Below are positions 8,514 through 16,401 of a stretch of DNA of 41,693 nt, in pieces. The position numbers were made by a program, and so were the translations under genes. The stretch is from an uncultured Ruminococcus sp. (GTDB taxonomy: Bacteria; Bacillota; Clostridia; Oscillospirales; Acutalibacteraceae). Within the stretch, counting starts at the first letter, position 1, and each line of letters begins with the position of its first letter. Location: contig CADANT010000014.1 of assembly GCA_902789345.1 (NCBI GenBank), positions 1 to 41,693 on the forward strand, written 5' to 3'. The notes below the pieces were generated by a model. That model was not told where the DNA came from and did not search any database. It was given only the letters and a program-made list of their open reading frames with translations.

Positions 8514-9779
8514 ATGTTTATTACCGCTATAGGCAGCGAGAGTAAGTCTAAATCGGTTTTTAGAAGAGGCGTACTGCTTATTCTTATGAGCGTGATTTTC
8601 CTTACATCGGCATTTTCAGTAGCAGCGTTAAACAGAACAGCAGTCATTAATGTTGACGGAAAGACAGTTCGTGTAAGCGTTACAGGAACTGATAAATATG
8701 ATATTTTGGCTGACGCCGGCGTAGAGCTTGGTCAGTACGATGTTGCAGAGGCTAACAACAAAAACGGTGTTATTACTATTGATGTTACCAGATACTTCCC
8801 GGTATATGTTAAAACAGACAACAAGTCTAAAGACAGATACATGGTAAGCGGCGGTACAGTTTCCGATTTGCTTAAGCAGGCAAATGTAAAGGTAACTGCC
8901 AACCACATTGTTACACCTCAGAAAGACACAAAGCTGACAGAGGGCTTAACTGTAGAGGTTAAAGAGTACAAAACAGTTAAGGTTAGTGTTGACGGCAAGG
9001 ACAAAACAGTTAAGGTACCTGTGGGTACAGTAAAGGACGCACTTGCTTACCTTAATATTAAGCTGGGCAAGTACGACACAGTCAGCTGTGAGCTAACTGA
9101 TGATGTTACTGAAAATATGGAAATTTCAATAACAAGAATTGAATACAAAAATGTGAAAACAGTTGAAAAAGTTCCTTATGAAACGGTTGAAACCTATTCT
9201 GACAAATTGGCAGAGGGCAAAACTAAGGTAACGAAAAAGGGTGTTGACGGTGAATATACCGTGGTAACAAAGCAAACCCTTGTAAACGGTGAGGTTACAG
9301 ACGAAGAGATAGTAAGCAGTGAGCTTACTAAGGAGCCTGTAAATAAAGAAGTTACAGTCGGTACAAAGAAGTCAGCTGCTAAAAAGGCGGCCGCAGACAG
9401 TATCACAGCTTCAGCTTCTGAGTCCGGTGTACCTGTAAGCGAGGAAGACGGAGTTTTGTATGATTCAGAGGGCAACCAGGTTTCATATTCAAATGTTTTA
9501 CACGGCTCAGGCACTGCATACTATGCCCCGGCAGGCTCACTTACAGCCTCAGGTCAAGAAGTTTATGTAGGCGGTGTTGCTGTAAACCCTGACATTATAC
9601 CTTTGGGAACAAAGCTGTATATTGTAGCAGACGACGGTTTCGTTTACGGATATGCAACAGCTATAGACACAGGCGGAGCATTGTATGACGGCTCGGCTAT
9701 AGTAGATGTGTTCTACTACACATATGAAGAATGTGCTGAGTTTGGCAGAAGAGATGTAAGCGTGTATGTTCTTGACTAA
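8514..9779 (+). CDS. Secreted DUF348-G5-3D domain protein (YabE/RpfB-like)
   Basis: 421 aa. Signal/anchor helix near residues 20-39, three ubiquitin-like DUF348 repeats (about 43-85, 100-140, 155-195), a G5 domain (about 205-285, YKNVKTVEKVPYETVE), a variable linker, and a C-terminal 3D domain. The 3D domain's acidic residues are visible in VNPDIIPLG, ATAIDTGG and AIVDVF. Family members are wall-associated proteins with a lytic-transglycosylase-like 3D fold acting on peptidoglycan. AAGGAG precedes the start. Monocistronic between its own promoter and terminator. Confidence 0.92.
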   Translation: MFITAIGSESKSKSVFRRGVLLILMSVIFLTSAFSVAALNRTAVINVDGKTVRVSVTGTDKYDILADAGVELGQYDVAEANNKNGVITIDVTRYFPVYVKTDNKSKDRYMVSGGTVSDLLKQANVKVTANHIVTPQKDTKLTEGLTVEVKEYKTVKVSVDGKDKTVKVPVGTVKDALAYLNIKLGKYDTVSCELTDDVTENMEISITRIEYKNVKTVEKVPYETVETYSDKLAEGKTKVTKKGVDGEYTVVTKQTLVNGEVTDEEIVSSELTKEPVNKEVTVGTKKSAAKKAAADSITASASESGVPVSEEDGVLYDSEGNQVSYSNVLHGSGTAYYAPAGSLTASGQEVYVGGVAVNPDIIPLGTKLYIVADDGFVYGYATAIDTGGALYDGSAIVDVFYYTYEECAEFGRRDVSVYVLD

Positions 9780-9793
9780 ATAATAAAGATTAA

Positions 9794-9838
9794 AAATCTC
9801 CTGTACATTATAAGTAAATGTACAGGAGATTTATTTTT
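9794..9838 (+). terminator. Terminator of the 3D-domain gene
   Basis: Perfect 15-bp stem with arms 9794-9808 and 9818-9832, followed by TTTATTTTT. Confidence 0.95.
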
Positions 9839-9840
9839 GC

Positions 9841-9898
9841 AAAATATAAAAAATACAGCAGACAGGCAGTAGCTATGCGGCTTTACTTGCTTGTCTGC
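9841..9898 (-). terminator. Terminator of nadE
   Basis: Arms GCAGACAGGCA (9858-9868) and TGCTTGTCTGC (9888-9898) pair with one G-U; the minus-strand tail is GTATTTTTTATATTTT. Confidence 0.82.
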
Positions 9899-9915
9899 CG
9901 TTTTTATATGGTTGT

Positions 9916-11829
9916 TTATAGCTCAATACTGTCCAGCTGTTGCTGCCACAGTGCCGCCGAAGCGTCGCTAGGCATACGGAAGTCACCCCTTGGTGAAAGT
10001 GTAACGGAACCTACCTTAGGGCCGTCAGGCAGACAGGAGCGTTTAAATTGCTGCATAAAGAAACGCCTAACAAATACCTTTAGCCACTTTAATATAGTTT
10101 GCGGTGTATATGCACCCTCAAATGTTTGCTGTGCCATATAGAATATTTTTACCGGTGTAAAACCAAAGCGAACAAAATAATAAAGGAAAAAGTCGTGCAG
10201 CTCATACGGGCCTACAAGATCCTCTGTTTTTTGTGATATTTCACCGTTAGTTGGCGGAAGCAATTCAGGGCTTACCGGTGTGTCTAAAACATCCTGCAAA
10301 ACCGTTTTCAGCTCTCCGTCAGAGTTTTCTGCCTCATATGCAGTTAAATACCTTACCAATGTTTTTGGAACAGAGGCGTTTACAGCATACATACTCATAT
10401 GGTCACCGTTATATGTTGCCCAACCTAGGGCAAGCTCGCTTAGGTCGCCTGTACCTATTACAAGACCGCCCTTTTGGTTTGCTATATCCATAAGCACCTG
10501 TGTGCGCTCACGAGCCTGAGAATTTTCGTAGGTTACATCAGTTACACTGCTGTTATGGTCAATGTCAGCAAAATGCTGATTTACTGCCTTGGTTATATTA
10601 ACCTCTTTAAAGCTTACACCATATGCTTCGGCAAGCTTTTCGGCATTTGACTTTGTTCTTTTTGTAGTACCAAAGCAAGGCATAGTTACAGCCGTAATGC
10701 CCTTGCGGTCCAGTTTAAGACGGTCAAAGGCGTGTACCGTAACAATTAATGCAAGTGTAGAATCAAGCCCGCCCGACAAGCCAATTACTGCGCTTTTAAT
10801 GCCTGTATGCTTTAGTCTGGTAGCTAAGCCTACAGACTGTATTGCAAGTATATCTTGGCAACGCTGTGAAATGTCGGTTTTACTGCTTGGAACAAAAGGT
10901 GTTTTTGGAAAGCTTCTGTTTAGCTTAAATTCCTTTGCTCCTACGGAAAAGCTGTATTTTTTGCAGTTTGTGTGCGGCATATAGGTGGTCATTCTTCTGC
11001 GCTCACCTGCAAGCTTTTCAACATCTATGTCACCGTAAATAACGCCTGTAGTGTAGCGTTGTGCCTGCTGTAGCGTTACGCCGTTTTCTGCTATTAGGTT
11101 ATTTCCGGAGAAAACCATATCTGTAGTTGATTCTCCCAAGCCTGCGTCAGCAAAAACATAGCCGCAAATTAATGAGGCAGAGGTTATTTCTATAAGAGAT
11201 TTACGGTATGCCGGCTTGCCTATTACTTCGTCGCTTGCCGACAAATTAGCTATAATGTTAGCGCCACCGGTTGCCAAATTAGCCGACGGTGAGCTGCTTA
11301 CCCACAAATCCTCGCAAATCTCCACACCAAATGTAAAGTCAGAAAATTCTGTACTTTGGAAAACAACATCAGTAGCCAGGTCAACCTCGCCCAGCTCGCC
11401 AAAGCTTACCTTTTGGCACATATTGTTTTCTGCCGGTGTAAAATGGCGCATTTCGTAAAATTCGGAATAGTTCGGTATATTAATTTTCGGTACCAGGCAT
11501 ATAATTTTGCCCTTGCATATAACAGCGCCGCAGTTGTACAAGCTGCCTCCGGCTGCTACAGGCAGACCTACTACAGACACTATGTCTAAATCAGCGGTTG
11601 CTTTTACAATGTCTGTTACAGCCTGCTTTGCGCCCTCTACAAGTGTTCTTTGTAAAAACAAATCTCCGCAGGTGTAGCCGGTTATGCACAGCTCCGGAAA
11701 TACAACCAGTGATGCACCGTTTCCGTTTGCTTCTTTTATTAGCTTTATAATTTCGTTTTTATTATGTTGACAGTCTGCTACACATATTTCTGGTGTAGCG
11801 GCGGCAACTCTTACAAAACCTAGATTCAT
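9916..11829 (-). CDS. nadE: Glutamine-dependent NAD+ synthetase
   Basis: 637 aa. The N-terminal nitrilase-type glutaminase domain (about 1-280) has E46, K115 and C172 (GVEICEDLW), which releases ammonia from glutamine. The C-terminal synthetase domain starts near 320 and has the PP-loop SGGLDST (352-358). It converts deamido-NAD to NAD using ATP. Length matches the two-domain enzyme. GGAGAGG precedes the start. Confidence 0.96.
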   Translation of the reverse strand: MNLGFVRVAAATPEICVADCQHNKNEIIKLIKEANGNGASLVVFPELCITGYTCGDLFLQRTLVEGAKQAVTDIVKATADLDIVSVVGLPVAAGGSLYNCGAVICKGKIICLVPKINIPNYSEFYEMRHFTPAENNMCQKVSFGELGEVDLATDVVFQSTEFSDFTFGVEICEDLWVSSSPSANLATGGANIIANLSASDEVIGKPAYRKSLIEITSASLICGYVFADAGLGESTTDMVFSGNNLIAENGVTLQQAQRYTTGVIYGDIDVEKLAGERRRMTTYMPHTNCKKYSFSVGAKEFKLNRSFPKTPFVPSSKTDISQRCQDILAIQSVGLATRLKHTGIKSAVIGLSGGLDSTLALIVTVHAFDRLKLDRKGITAVTMPCFGTTKRTKSNAEKLAEAYGVSFKEVNITKAVNQHFADIDHNSSVTDVTYENSQARERTQVLMDIANQKGGLVIGTGDLSELALGWATYNGDHMSMYAVNASVPKTLVRYLTAYEAENSDGELKTVLQDVLDTPVSPELLPPTNGEISQKTEDLVGPYELHDFFLYYFVRFGFTPVKIFYMAQQTFEGAYTPQTILKWLKVFVRRFFMQQFKRSCLPDGPKVGSVTLSPRGDFRMPSDASAALWQQQLDSIEL

Positions 11830-11858
11830 TTCAACCTCTCCATAAATAATATGCTGTT

Positions 11859-11887
11859 ATTATACCCTATACAGGTAATTTTTACAA
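11859..11887 (-). promoter_or_regulatory. nadE promoter
   Basis: Minus strand: -35 TTGTAA (11882-11887), 17-bp spacer, -10 TATAAT (11859-11864). Confidence 0.65.
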
Positions 11888-11950
11888 CTTTGTCAATTAA
11901 CAAAAAGAAAGAATATTAACTTTTCGTTAAGAATAGAATCTTAAAGTGTT

Positions 11951-12191
11951 TTCAATATTTTTTCAAGGTTGGCGGAATATTATATAGCCATTCCAAAGGA
12001 ACAACGAAAAAACCTAAAAGAAAAATTTGAAAAGATTTAAAAATTTCAATAAAACTTCAAGGAACATTAGTTATTATGTAACTATCCTAAAGAAAAAGAA
12101 AAATAACGGTTTTTAATATAATAAAATATATTAAAAATTAAAATGTTTTCAATGTTTCTTCAAGGAATATACAGTATTATGAAACCATAGA
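11951..12191 (+). promoter_or_regulatory. Three tandem copies of a 41-bp promoter-like element upstream of htrA
   Basis: The same pattern occurs starting at 11951, 12045 and 12148: TTCAAT-N5-TTCAAGG-N9-TATTAT followed by an A/C-rich NNANCNAT tail. The two TTCAA half-sites are exactly 11 bp apart and the TATTAT starts exactly 16 bp after TTCAAGG in all three copies. This resembles OmpR/PhoB-family activator sites placed against a -10 box. The -10 boxes are 11978-11983, 12072-12077 and 12175-12180. Confidence 0.7.
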
Positions 12192-12222
12192 AACTAACAA
12201 TAGCTTTGAAAGGATGAATGTT

Positions 12223-13848
12223 ATGAACAACAATTTCAATGACAAGTATGGCAATCCATATGGCACAAACAACGGAAATAATAACTTTGAAAATAACAAT
12301 ACAAACTATAATACACAAAACCAGGCTGCATACGGTTCTCAGCAGTACACCAACCCATACACTGCCACAGCTAACCAGGAAAATACAACTGCACAGCCTC
12401 CAGAGGAATATAACAACAATGTTTATTCCCAAAGCACACCTGAGCAGAATATGAACAGCAGTTTTAACGACGGCTACAACACAAACACTTCTAAAAAGCC
12501 AAAGGAAAAGAAAAAAGGCGGCAAGTGGCTGGCAAAGGTTATTGCAGCTGCACTGTGTTTCGGAATTATTGCAGGCGGCACAATGTTTGGTGTAAACTAC
12601 GCAGGCACACAGCTGCTTGGCGATTCATCAAACACATCAAGCCAAACCTCAAACAACAAGACAGCATCTACTGTTAAAAGTTCCGGCAATACAGTTAGTA
12701 CTACCTACGATGTTTCTTCTGTAGTGTCAAATGTAATGCCGTCAATGGTGTCAATTAACACTATCAGCACACAGTCTGTTCAAAACCCATACAGCCAGTA
12801 TTTTGGTTACGGCTATGGCTACGGCGACGAAACACAGCAGCAGGTACAGGGTAGCGGTTCAGGTATAATTATTTCTGAAACAAGCTCAGAGCTTATGATG
12901 GTTACTAACTACCATGTTATAGAAGATTCAGACAAAATCAGCGTAACATTCTCTGACGGTTCTTCCTGCGAGGCTACCATAAAGGGAACAGACTCCGACC
13001 ACGACTTGGCTGTTATTACAGTTAAAAAGTCAGATGTTTCGGCTGACACCCTAAAGGCTATTAAGGTAGCTACACTTGGAGATTCTACAGACCTACAGCT
13101 TGGTCAGCCTGTAGTTGCTATAGGTAACGCACTCGGCTATGGTCAGTCTGTAACAGCAGGCTACATCAGTGCACTTGAGCGTGAGGTTCAGATGACAGAC
13201 AAAACTATGACACTTATTCAAACAGACGCAGCTATTAACCCTGGCAACAGCGGCGGCGCTTTGTTGGATATGAACGGCAATGTTATAGGTATTAACTCTG
13301 CTAAGTACAGCGACACCAATGTTGAGGGTATGGGCTACGCTATTCCAATATCTACCGCAAGCCCTATTATAGACAGCCTAATAAACAACACAACTGTATC
13401 AGAAGACCAGCAGGCTTACTTGGGTATTTCAGGTAAAAATATTACCGCAAGCTACTCACAGTCACTTGGTTTACCTACAGGCGTATATGTTGCTCAGGTA
13501 AATACAAGCTCACCGGCTGCTAAGGCAGGCATACAGGCAGGCGATATTATTACAGGCTTTGACGGTATAGATGTAAGTACTATGGAAGGCTTGCAGTCAA
13601 GAATTGAGAGCAAGAAAGCCGGCGACAAGGTAAAAATTACCCTAAAGCGTCAGCAGGCAGATGGCGACTTTAAAGAAGAGTCTGTTACTGTAACCCTTGG
13701 CGCAAGGTCAGACTACCAAACCTCTGATTCTTCAAGTAAGTCAGACAGCCAGAACAACTCAAGCCAAAACCAGCAGAACAAAACCTATGACAACGGCAAC
13801 AATTCCGGCTCAGGCAGTGGCTCTATATACGACCAAATATTTGGCTGA
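12223..13848 (+). CDS. htrA: HtrA/DegP-like membrane serine protease
   Basis: 541 aa. An Asn/Gln-rich cytoplasmic N-terminus (1-90), a basic stretch, one membrane helix (103-126), then an extracytoplasmic trypsin-like domain with triad H231 (TNYHVIE), D261 (DHDLAVI) and S343 (NPGNSGGA), one PDZ domain (about 405-495) and a Ser/Asn/Gln-rich tail. Family role is degradation of misfolded exported proteins. The ATG at 12223 is chosen because AAAGG lies nine bases before it; the ATG at 12214 touches that site directly. The triple element upstream suggests stress-inducible control (inference, cf. OmpR-family CssR in Bacillus). Confidence 0.95.
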   Translation: MNNNFNDKYGNPYGTNNGNNNFENNNTNYNTQNQAAYGSQQYTNPYTATANQENTTAQPPEEYNNNVYSQSTPEQNMNSSFNDGYNTNTSKKPKEKKKGGKWLAKVIAAALCFGIIAGGTMFGVNYAGTQLLGDSSNTSSQTSNNKTASTVKSSGNTVSTTYDVSSVVSNVMPSMVSINTISTQSVQNPYSQYFGYGYGYGDETQQQVQGSGSGIIISETSSELMMVTNYHVIEDSDKISVTFSDGSSCEATIKGTDSDHDLAVITVKKSDVSADTLKAIKVATLGDSTDLQLGQPVVAIGNALGYGQSVTAGYISALEREVQMTDKTMTLIQTDAAINPGNSGGALLDMNGNVIGINSAKYSDTNVEGMGYAIPISTASPIIDSLINNTTVSEDQQAYLGISGKNITASYSQSLGLPTGVYVAQVNTSSPAAKAGIQAGDIITGFDGIDVSTMEGLQSRIESKKAGDKVKITLKRQQADGDFKEESVTVTLGARSDYQTSDSSSKSDSQNNSSQNQQNKTYDNGNNSGSGSGSIYDQIFG

Positions 13849-13888
13849 TAATTATTAATTGCTAATAACTTATTAAATATACCTTCTG

Positions 13889-14180
13889 TTATCCGTATGG
13901 ATAATAATATGTGGCTGCGGCGTATCTCTCTCCTTTTTGTTACAACCCAGGCTGCAGCCACATCTCCCAAATTTCAGCGTACAACTCTTTCATCATAATT
14001 TACCCAATTATAAGGCTGTGGATTCTCTCCCCCCTCTTTAGTCTGCAGCCAAACGAAAATAACTTTTTTACATATACTTCTAATTTATTTATATCTTTAA
14101 AGATATAATTCCCCCTTTTTGCTGCGGTGGTCTTCTCTTTGTTATTACCTCTTCTTATGCATAAAGCCACCGCAGCCCCA
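13889..14180. ncRNA. Array of three hairpins with CU-rich loops (possible tandem small RNAs)
   Basis: In this 550-bp gap, three long-range inverted repeats recur about every 105 bp: GTGGCTGC/GCAGCCAC (13911-13918, 13954-13961), GGCTG/CAGCC (14014-14018, 14046-14050) and GCTGCGGTGG/CCACCGCAGC (14121-14130, 14167-14176, perfect). Each encloses a pyrimidine-rich loop of about 27-36 nt (plus strand TCTCTCTCC, TCTCCCCCC, TCTTCTCTTT). Units 2 and 3 also share a CGAAAAyAAC tail. A small hairpin (13889-13904) and an 18-bp palindrome (14090-14107) lie nearby. Strand is undetermined; on the minus strand the loops are purine-rich. Confidence 0.4.
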
Positions 14181-14352
14181 ATCACGAAAACAACTAATCT
14201 TAACATAAATTTTTTTCTCTTCTCTCTTTTAAAACAAAGGGCAAGTACATTTAAACGGTGTATTTGCCTTTTGGAGTTTTATTACGGCAGTGCTACATCA
14301 GGTATTGCACCTAAGGTTTATAAAATATTTTTTATATTTTTTGCAAAAACAT

Positions 14353-14381
14353 TTGAAATTGTATTTATTATATGATATTAT
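14353..14381 (+). promoter_or_regulatory. tRNA-Thr promoter
   Basis: TTGAAA (14353-14358), 17-bp spacer, TATTAT (14376-14381) with an extended TGA before it; 19 bp upstream of the tRNA. Confidence 0.85.
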
Positions 14382-14400
14382 ATACAAGGCTTGTAAATAA

Positions 14401-14476
14401 GCTGATATAGCTCAGTAGGCAGAGCGCAGTCTTGGTAAGGCTGAGGTCACGGGTTCGACTCCCGTTATCAGCTCCA
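14401..14476 (+). tRNA. tRNA-Thr (GGT)
   Basis: Full cloverleaf: acceptor GCTGATA/TATCAGC, D stem GCTC/GAGC, anticodon stem CAGTC/GGCTG with loop TTGGTAA (anticodon GGT), T stem ACGGG/CCCGT with TTCGACT. CCA is encoded at 14474-14476. Confidence 0.97.
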
Positions 14477-14477
14477 C

Positions 14478-14525
14478 AAAACCCGCATTGGAAAGCTGTT
14501 TTTCCAATGCGGGTTTTATTTTTTG
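14478..14525 (+). terminator. Terminator after tRNA-Thr
   Basis: Perfect 17-bp stem (14478-14494 with 14501-14517), 6-nt loop, then ATTTTTT. Confidence 0.96.
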
Positions 14526-14718
14526 CCATTTTTGTTAAATATGTTTAGCATTAATTATGGCTGGTGAGAAAATATTTTATTGTTTAGTTAAGCCTTAACC
14601 TTTTAACACTGTTTTAGTAAAGCAGTGTTAAGCACACATTGCTAACTGTTTATAGATGTGAGTTTAAAGTATATAGTATTTAATGTTATTAAAGTTATTA
14701 AATATAATATAATCCCTG
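14526..14718. other. Noncoding stretch between tRNA terminator and MATE leader
   Basis: AT-rich. It holds one perfect 9-bp inverted repeat, TTAACACTG (14603-14611) / CAGTGTTAA (14623-14631), with no T-run. No gene or other signal recognised. Confidence 0.4.
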
Positions 14719-14747
14719 TTGACATATAGGTTAAATTGTGATAACAT
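14719..14747 (+). promoter_or_regulatory. Promoter of the MATE transporter transcript
   Basis: TTGACA (14719-14724), 17-bp spacer, extended -10 TGA-TAACAT (14742-14747). Confidence 0.78.
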
Positions 14748-14750
14748 ACT

Positions 14751-14834
14751 GTTGCTCATCGGAGGGCAGATGGTCATAACTATCATTGCCGGATAAGATG
14801 CCAAGTGTGCTTGGTTTTCTTGTCCGGTTTTTTG
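14751..14834 (+). promoter_or_regulatory. Guanidine-IV (mepA motif)-like riboswitch with terminator
   Basis: Hairpin CATC (14757-14760) / GATG (14769-14772) with loop GGAGGGCA, followed by a long terminator hairpin (CCGGATAAGA 14789-14798 with TCTTGTCCGG 14818-14827, inner CCAAG/CTTGG) and a T-run. Loop bases GGCA (14765-14768) can pair with TGCC (14787-14790), which overlaps the 5' terminator arm; ligand-stabilised pairing there would block termination. Architecture, the conserved-looking GGAGGGCAGATGG and the MATE gene downstream fit the guanidine-IV class from memory; no covariance model was run. Confidence 0.7.
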
Positions 14835-14877
14835 TTGTAAAAATAAATATTTAACATTGTTGGAATAAGGAGGACTT

Positions 14878-16239
14878 ATGGAAAAAATTCATAATTTTAC
14901 AGAGGGTAAAATACTTGGGCCTTTGCTAAAATTTGCCTCGCCTATTTTTCTTGCTTTGTTTTTGCAGGCTATGTACGGTGCGGCGGATTTGCTTATTGTA
15001 GGCCAGTTTGCACAAACGGCAGATGTGTCTGCCGTATCAACAGGCAGTCTTATTATGCAGAGCCTTACTGTCACCTTTGCAAGCCTGTCTATGGGTGTAA
15101 CTATACTGTTGGGGCAGAAAATAGGAGAGAAAAAGGTAGAAGAGGCAGGCAAGGCCATAGGCAGTGCCATTGTGTTGTTCTCAATAATTGCTGTGGTGTT
15201 TACAGCTGTATTTGTAGCCGGAGCAAGGCCTATTTCGCAAATTATGAAAGCCCCGGCGGACGCAATGGAGCAAACAGTGTCTTATTTGGCTATTTGCTCC
15301 GGCGGTATTATATTTATAGTAGCCTTTAACACCCTTAGCGCCGTGTTTAAGGGGCTGGGCGACTCAAAGGTTCCCCTTATTACCGTGGCTATAGCCTGTG
15401 TTGTAAACATATTTCTAGACCTGCTGTTGGTTGCAAAGCTGGGTATGGGCGCCGCAGGTGCGGCATATGCTACCGTTACGGCCCAGGCGGTAAGCGTTAT
15501 AGTTTCACTTGTAATCATTATAGTGCGAAAGGTGGACATTCCCTTTACCGTTAAGAACATACGGTGGAACAAGCTTTATATTTCAAGAATATTAAAATTC
15601 GGCGTGCCTGTGGCACTGCAGGACCTGCTTGTAAGTATTTCGTTTTTGGTTATTACCGCTATTATAAACAGTATAGGCCTTGAGCAATCGGCAGGCGTAG
15701 GCGTAGCAGAAAAGGTCTGTGTATTTTTAATGCTTATTCCGTCGGCTTATATGCAGTCGTTGTCAGCTTTTGTAGCGCAAAATATAGGTGCAAATAAAAT
15801 AAAAAGAGCCAGAAAAGCTCTGCTTTATGCAGTATGCACCTCGTTGCCGGTGGTTATAATTATGGCCTATCTTGCTATTTTTCACGGCTCACTTCTTGCA
15901 AGTGTGTTTGACAACGACGCAACTGTTGTGCAAATGGCGGCGGATTACCTAAAGGCATACGGTATAGACTGTCTGCTTACAGCGGAGCTGTTCTGCCTAA
16001 ACGGCTACTACAGCGGTATGGGCAAAACAAAATTTGTTATGATACAGGGTATTATAGGTGCTTTCTGCGTAAGAATACCTGTGTCGTACTTTGTAAGCAA
16101 AATACCGGGTGCAACGCTTTTCCACATTGGTTTGGCTACGCCGGCGTCTACGGTTTTGCAGCTAATAATATGCGGAGTTTTCTTTGTGTATCTGCTGAAA
16201 AAGGAAAAGAAAAACAGTATGCTGCCGGCTTCGCTTTAA
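14878..16239 (+). CDS. MATE family efflux transporter (MepA-like)
   Basis: 453 aa, about 12 hydrophobic helices. The N-terminus FTEGKILGPLLKFASPIFLALFLQ... and the internal two-fold repeat are typical of MATE cation antiporters. It should export a small cationic compound across the membrane using a Na+ or H+ gradient. The guanidine-IV-like leader suggests guanidinium-related induction (inference). AAGGAGG precedes the ATG. Confidence 0.93.
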   Translation: MEKIHNFTEGKILGPLLKFASPIFLALFLQAMYGAADLLIVGQFAQTADVSAVSTGSLIMQSLTVTFASLSMGVTILLGQKIGEKKVEEAGKAIGSAIVLFSIIAVVFTAVFVAGARPISQIMKAPADAMEQTVSYLAICSGGIIFIVAFNTLSAVFKGLGDSKVPLITVAIACVVNIFLDLLLVAKLGMGAAGAAYATVTAQAVSVIVSLVIIIVRKVDIPFTVKNIRWNKLYISRILKFGVPVALQDLLVSISFLVITAIINSIGLEQSAGVGVAEKVCVFLMLIPSAYMQSLSAFVAQNIGANKIKRARKALLYAVCTSLPVVIIMAYLAIFHGSLLASVFDNDATVVQMAADYLKAYGIDCLLTAELFCLNGYYSGMGKTKFVMIQGIIGAFCVRIPVSYFVSKIPGATLFHIGLATPASTVLQLIICGVFFVYLLKKEKKNSMLPASL

Positions 16240-16294
16240 ACTTATAGGCAACAGCATAAAATTAAACGGGCATATTGCAATAACAGTTAAACAA

Positions 16295-16340
16295 CACCGC
16301 CCCGGCTTTATTTTAAAAACAAAGCTGGGGTGGCTTTTAT
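16295..16340 (+). terminator. Terminator after the MATE gene
   Basis: CCGCCCCGGCTTT pairs with AAAGCTGGGGTGG through two G-U pairs (arms near 16297-16309 and 16321-16333), followed by CTTTTAT. Confidence 0.75.
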
Positions 16341-16346
16341 ATACAG

Positions 16347-16395
16347 CAAAGGCTTTGCAGGTGTTTAGCTCTGCAAAGCCTTTGTTATTTTTAAT
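16347..16395. terminator. Hairpin at the 3' end of asnB
   Basis: Perfect 14-bp stem CAAAGGCTTTGCAG (16347-16360) / CTGCAAAGCCTTTG (16371-16384) with a 10-nt loop. It likely ends the minus-strand asnB transcript; the T-run is better on the plus side. Confidence 0.7.
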
Positions 16396-16401
16396 ATTTA
16401 A

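Noticed and set aside
14000-14206. 68-codon minus-strand frame starting MLRLVVFVIGAAVAL (possible small membrane peptide or type I toxin)
   Set aside because: It runs through the hairpin array, lacks a convincing ribosome site and its tail looks non-coding; kept only as an alternative reading of that region.
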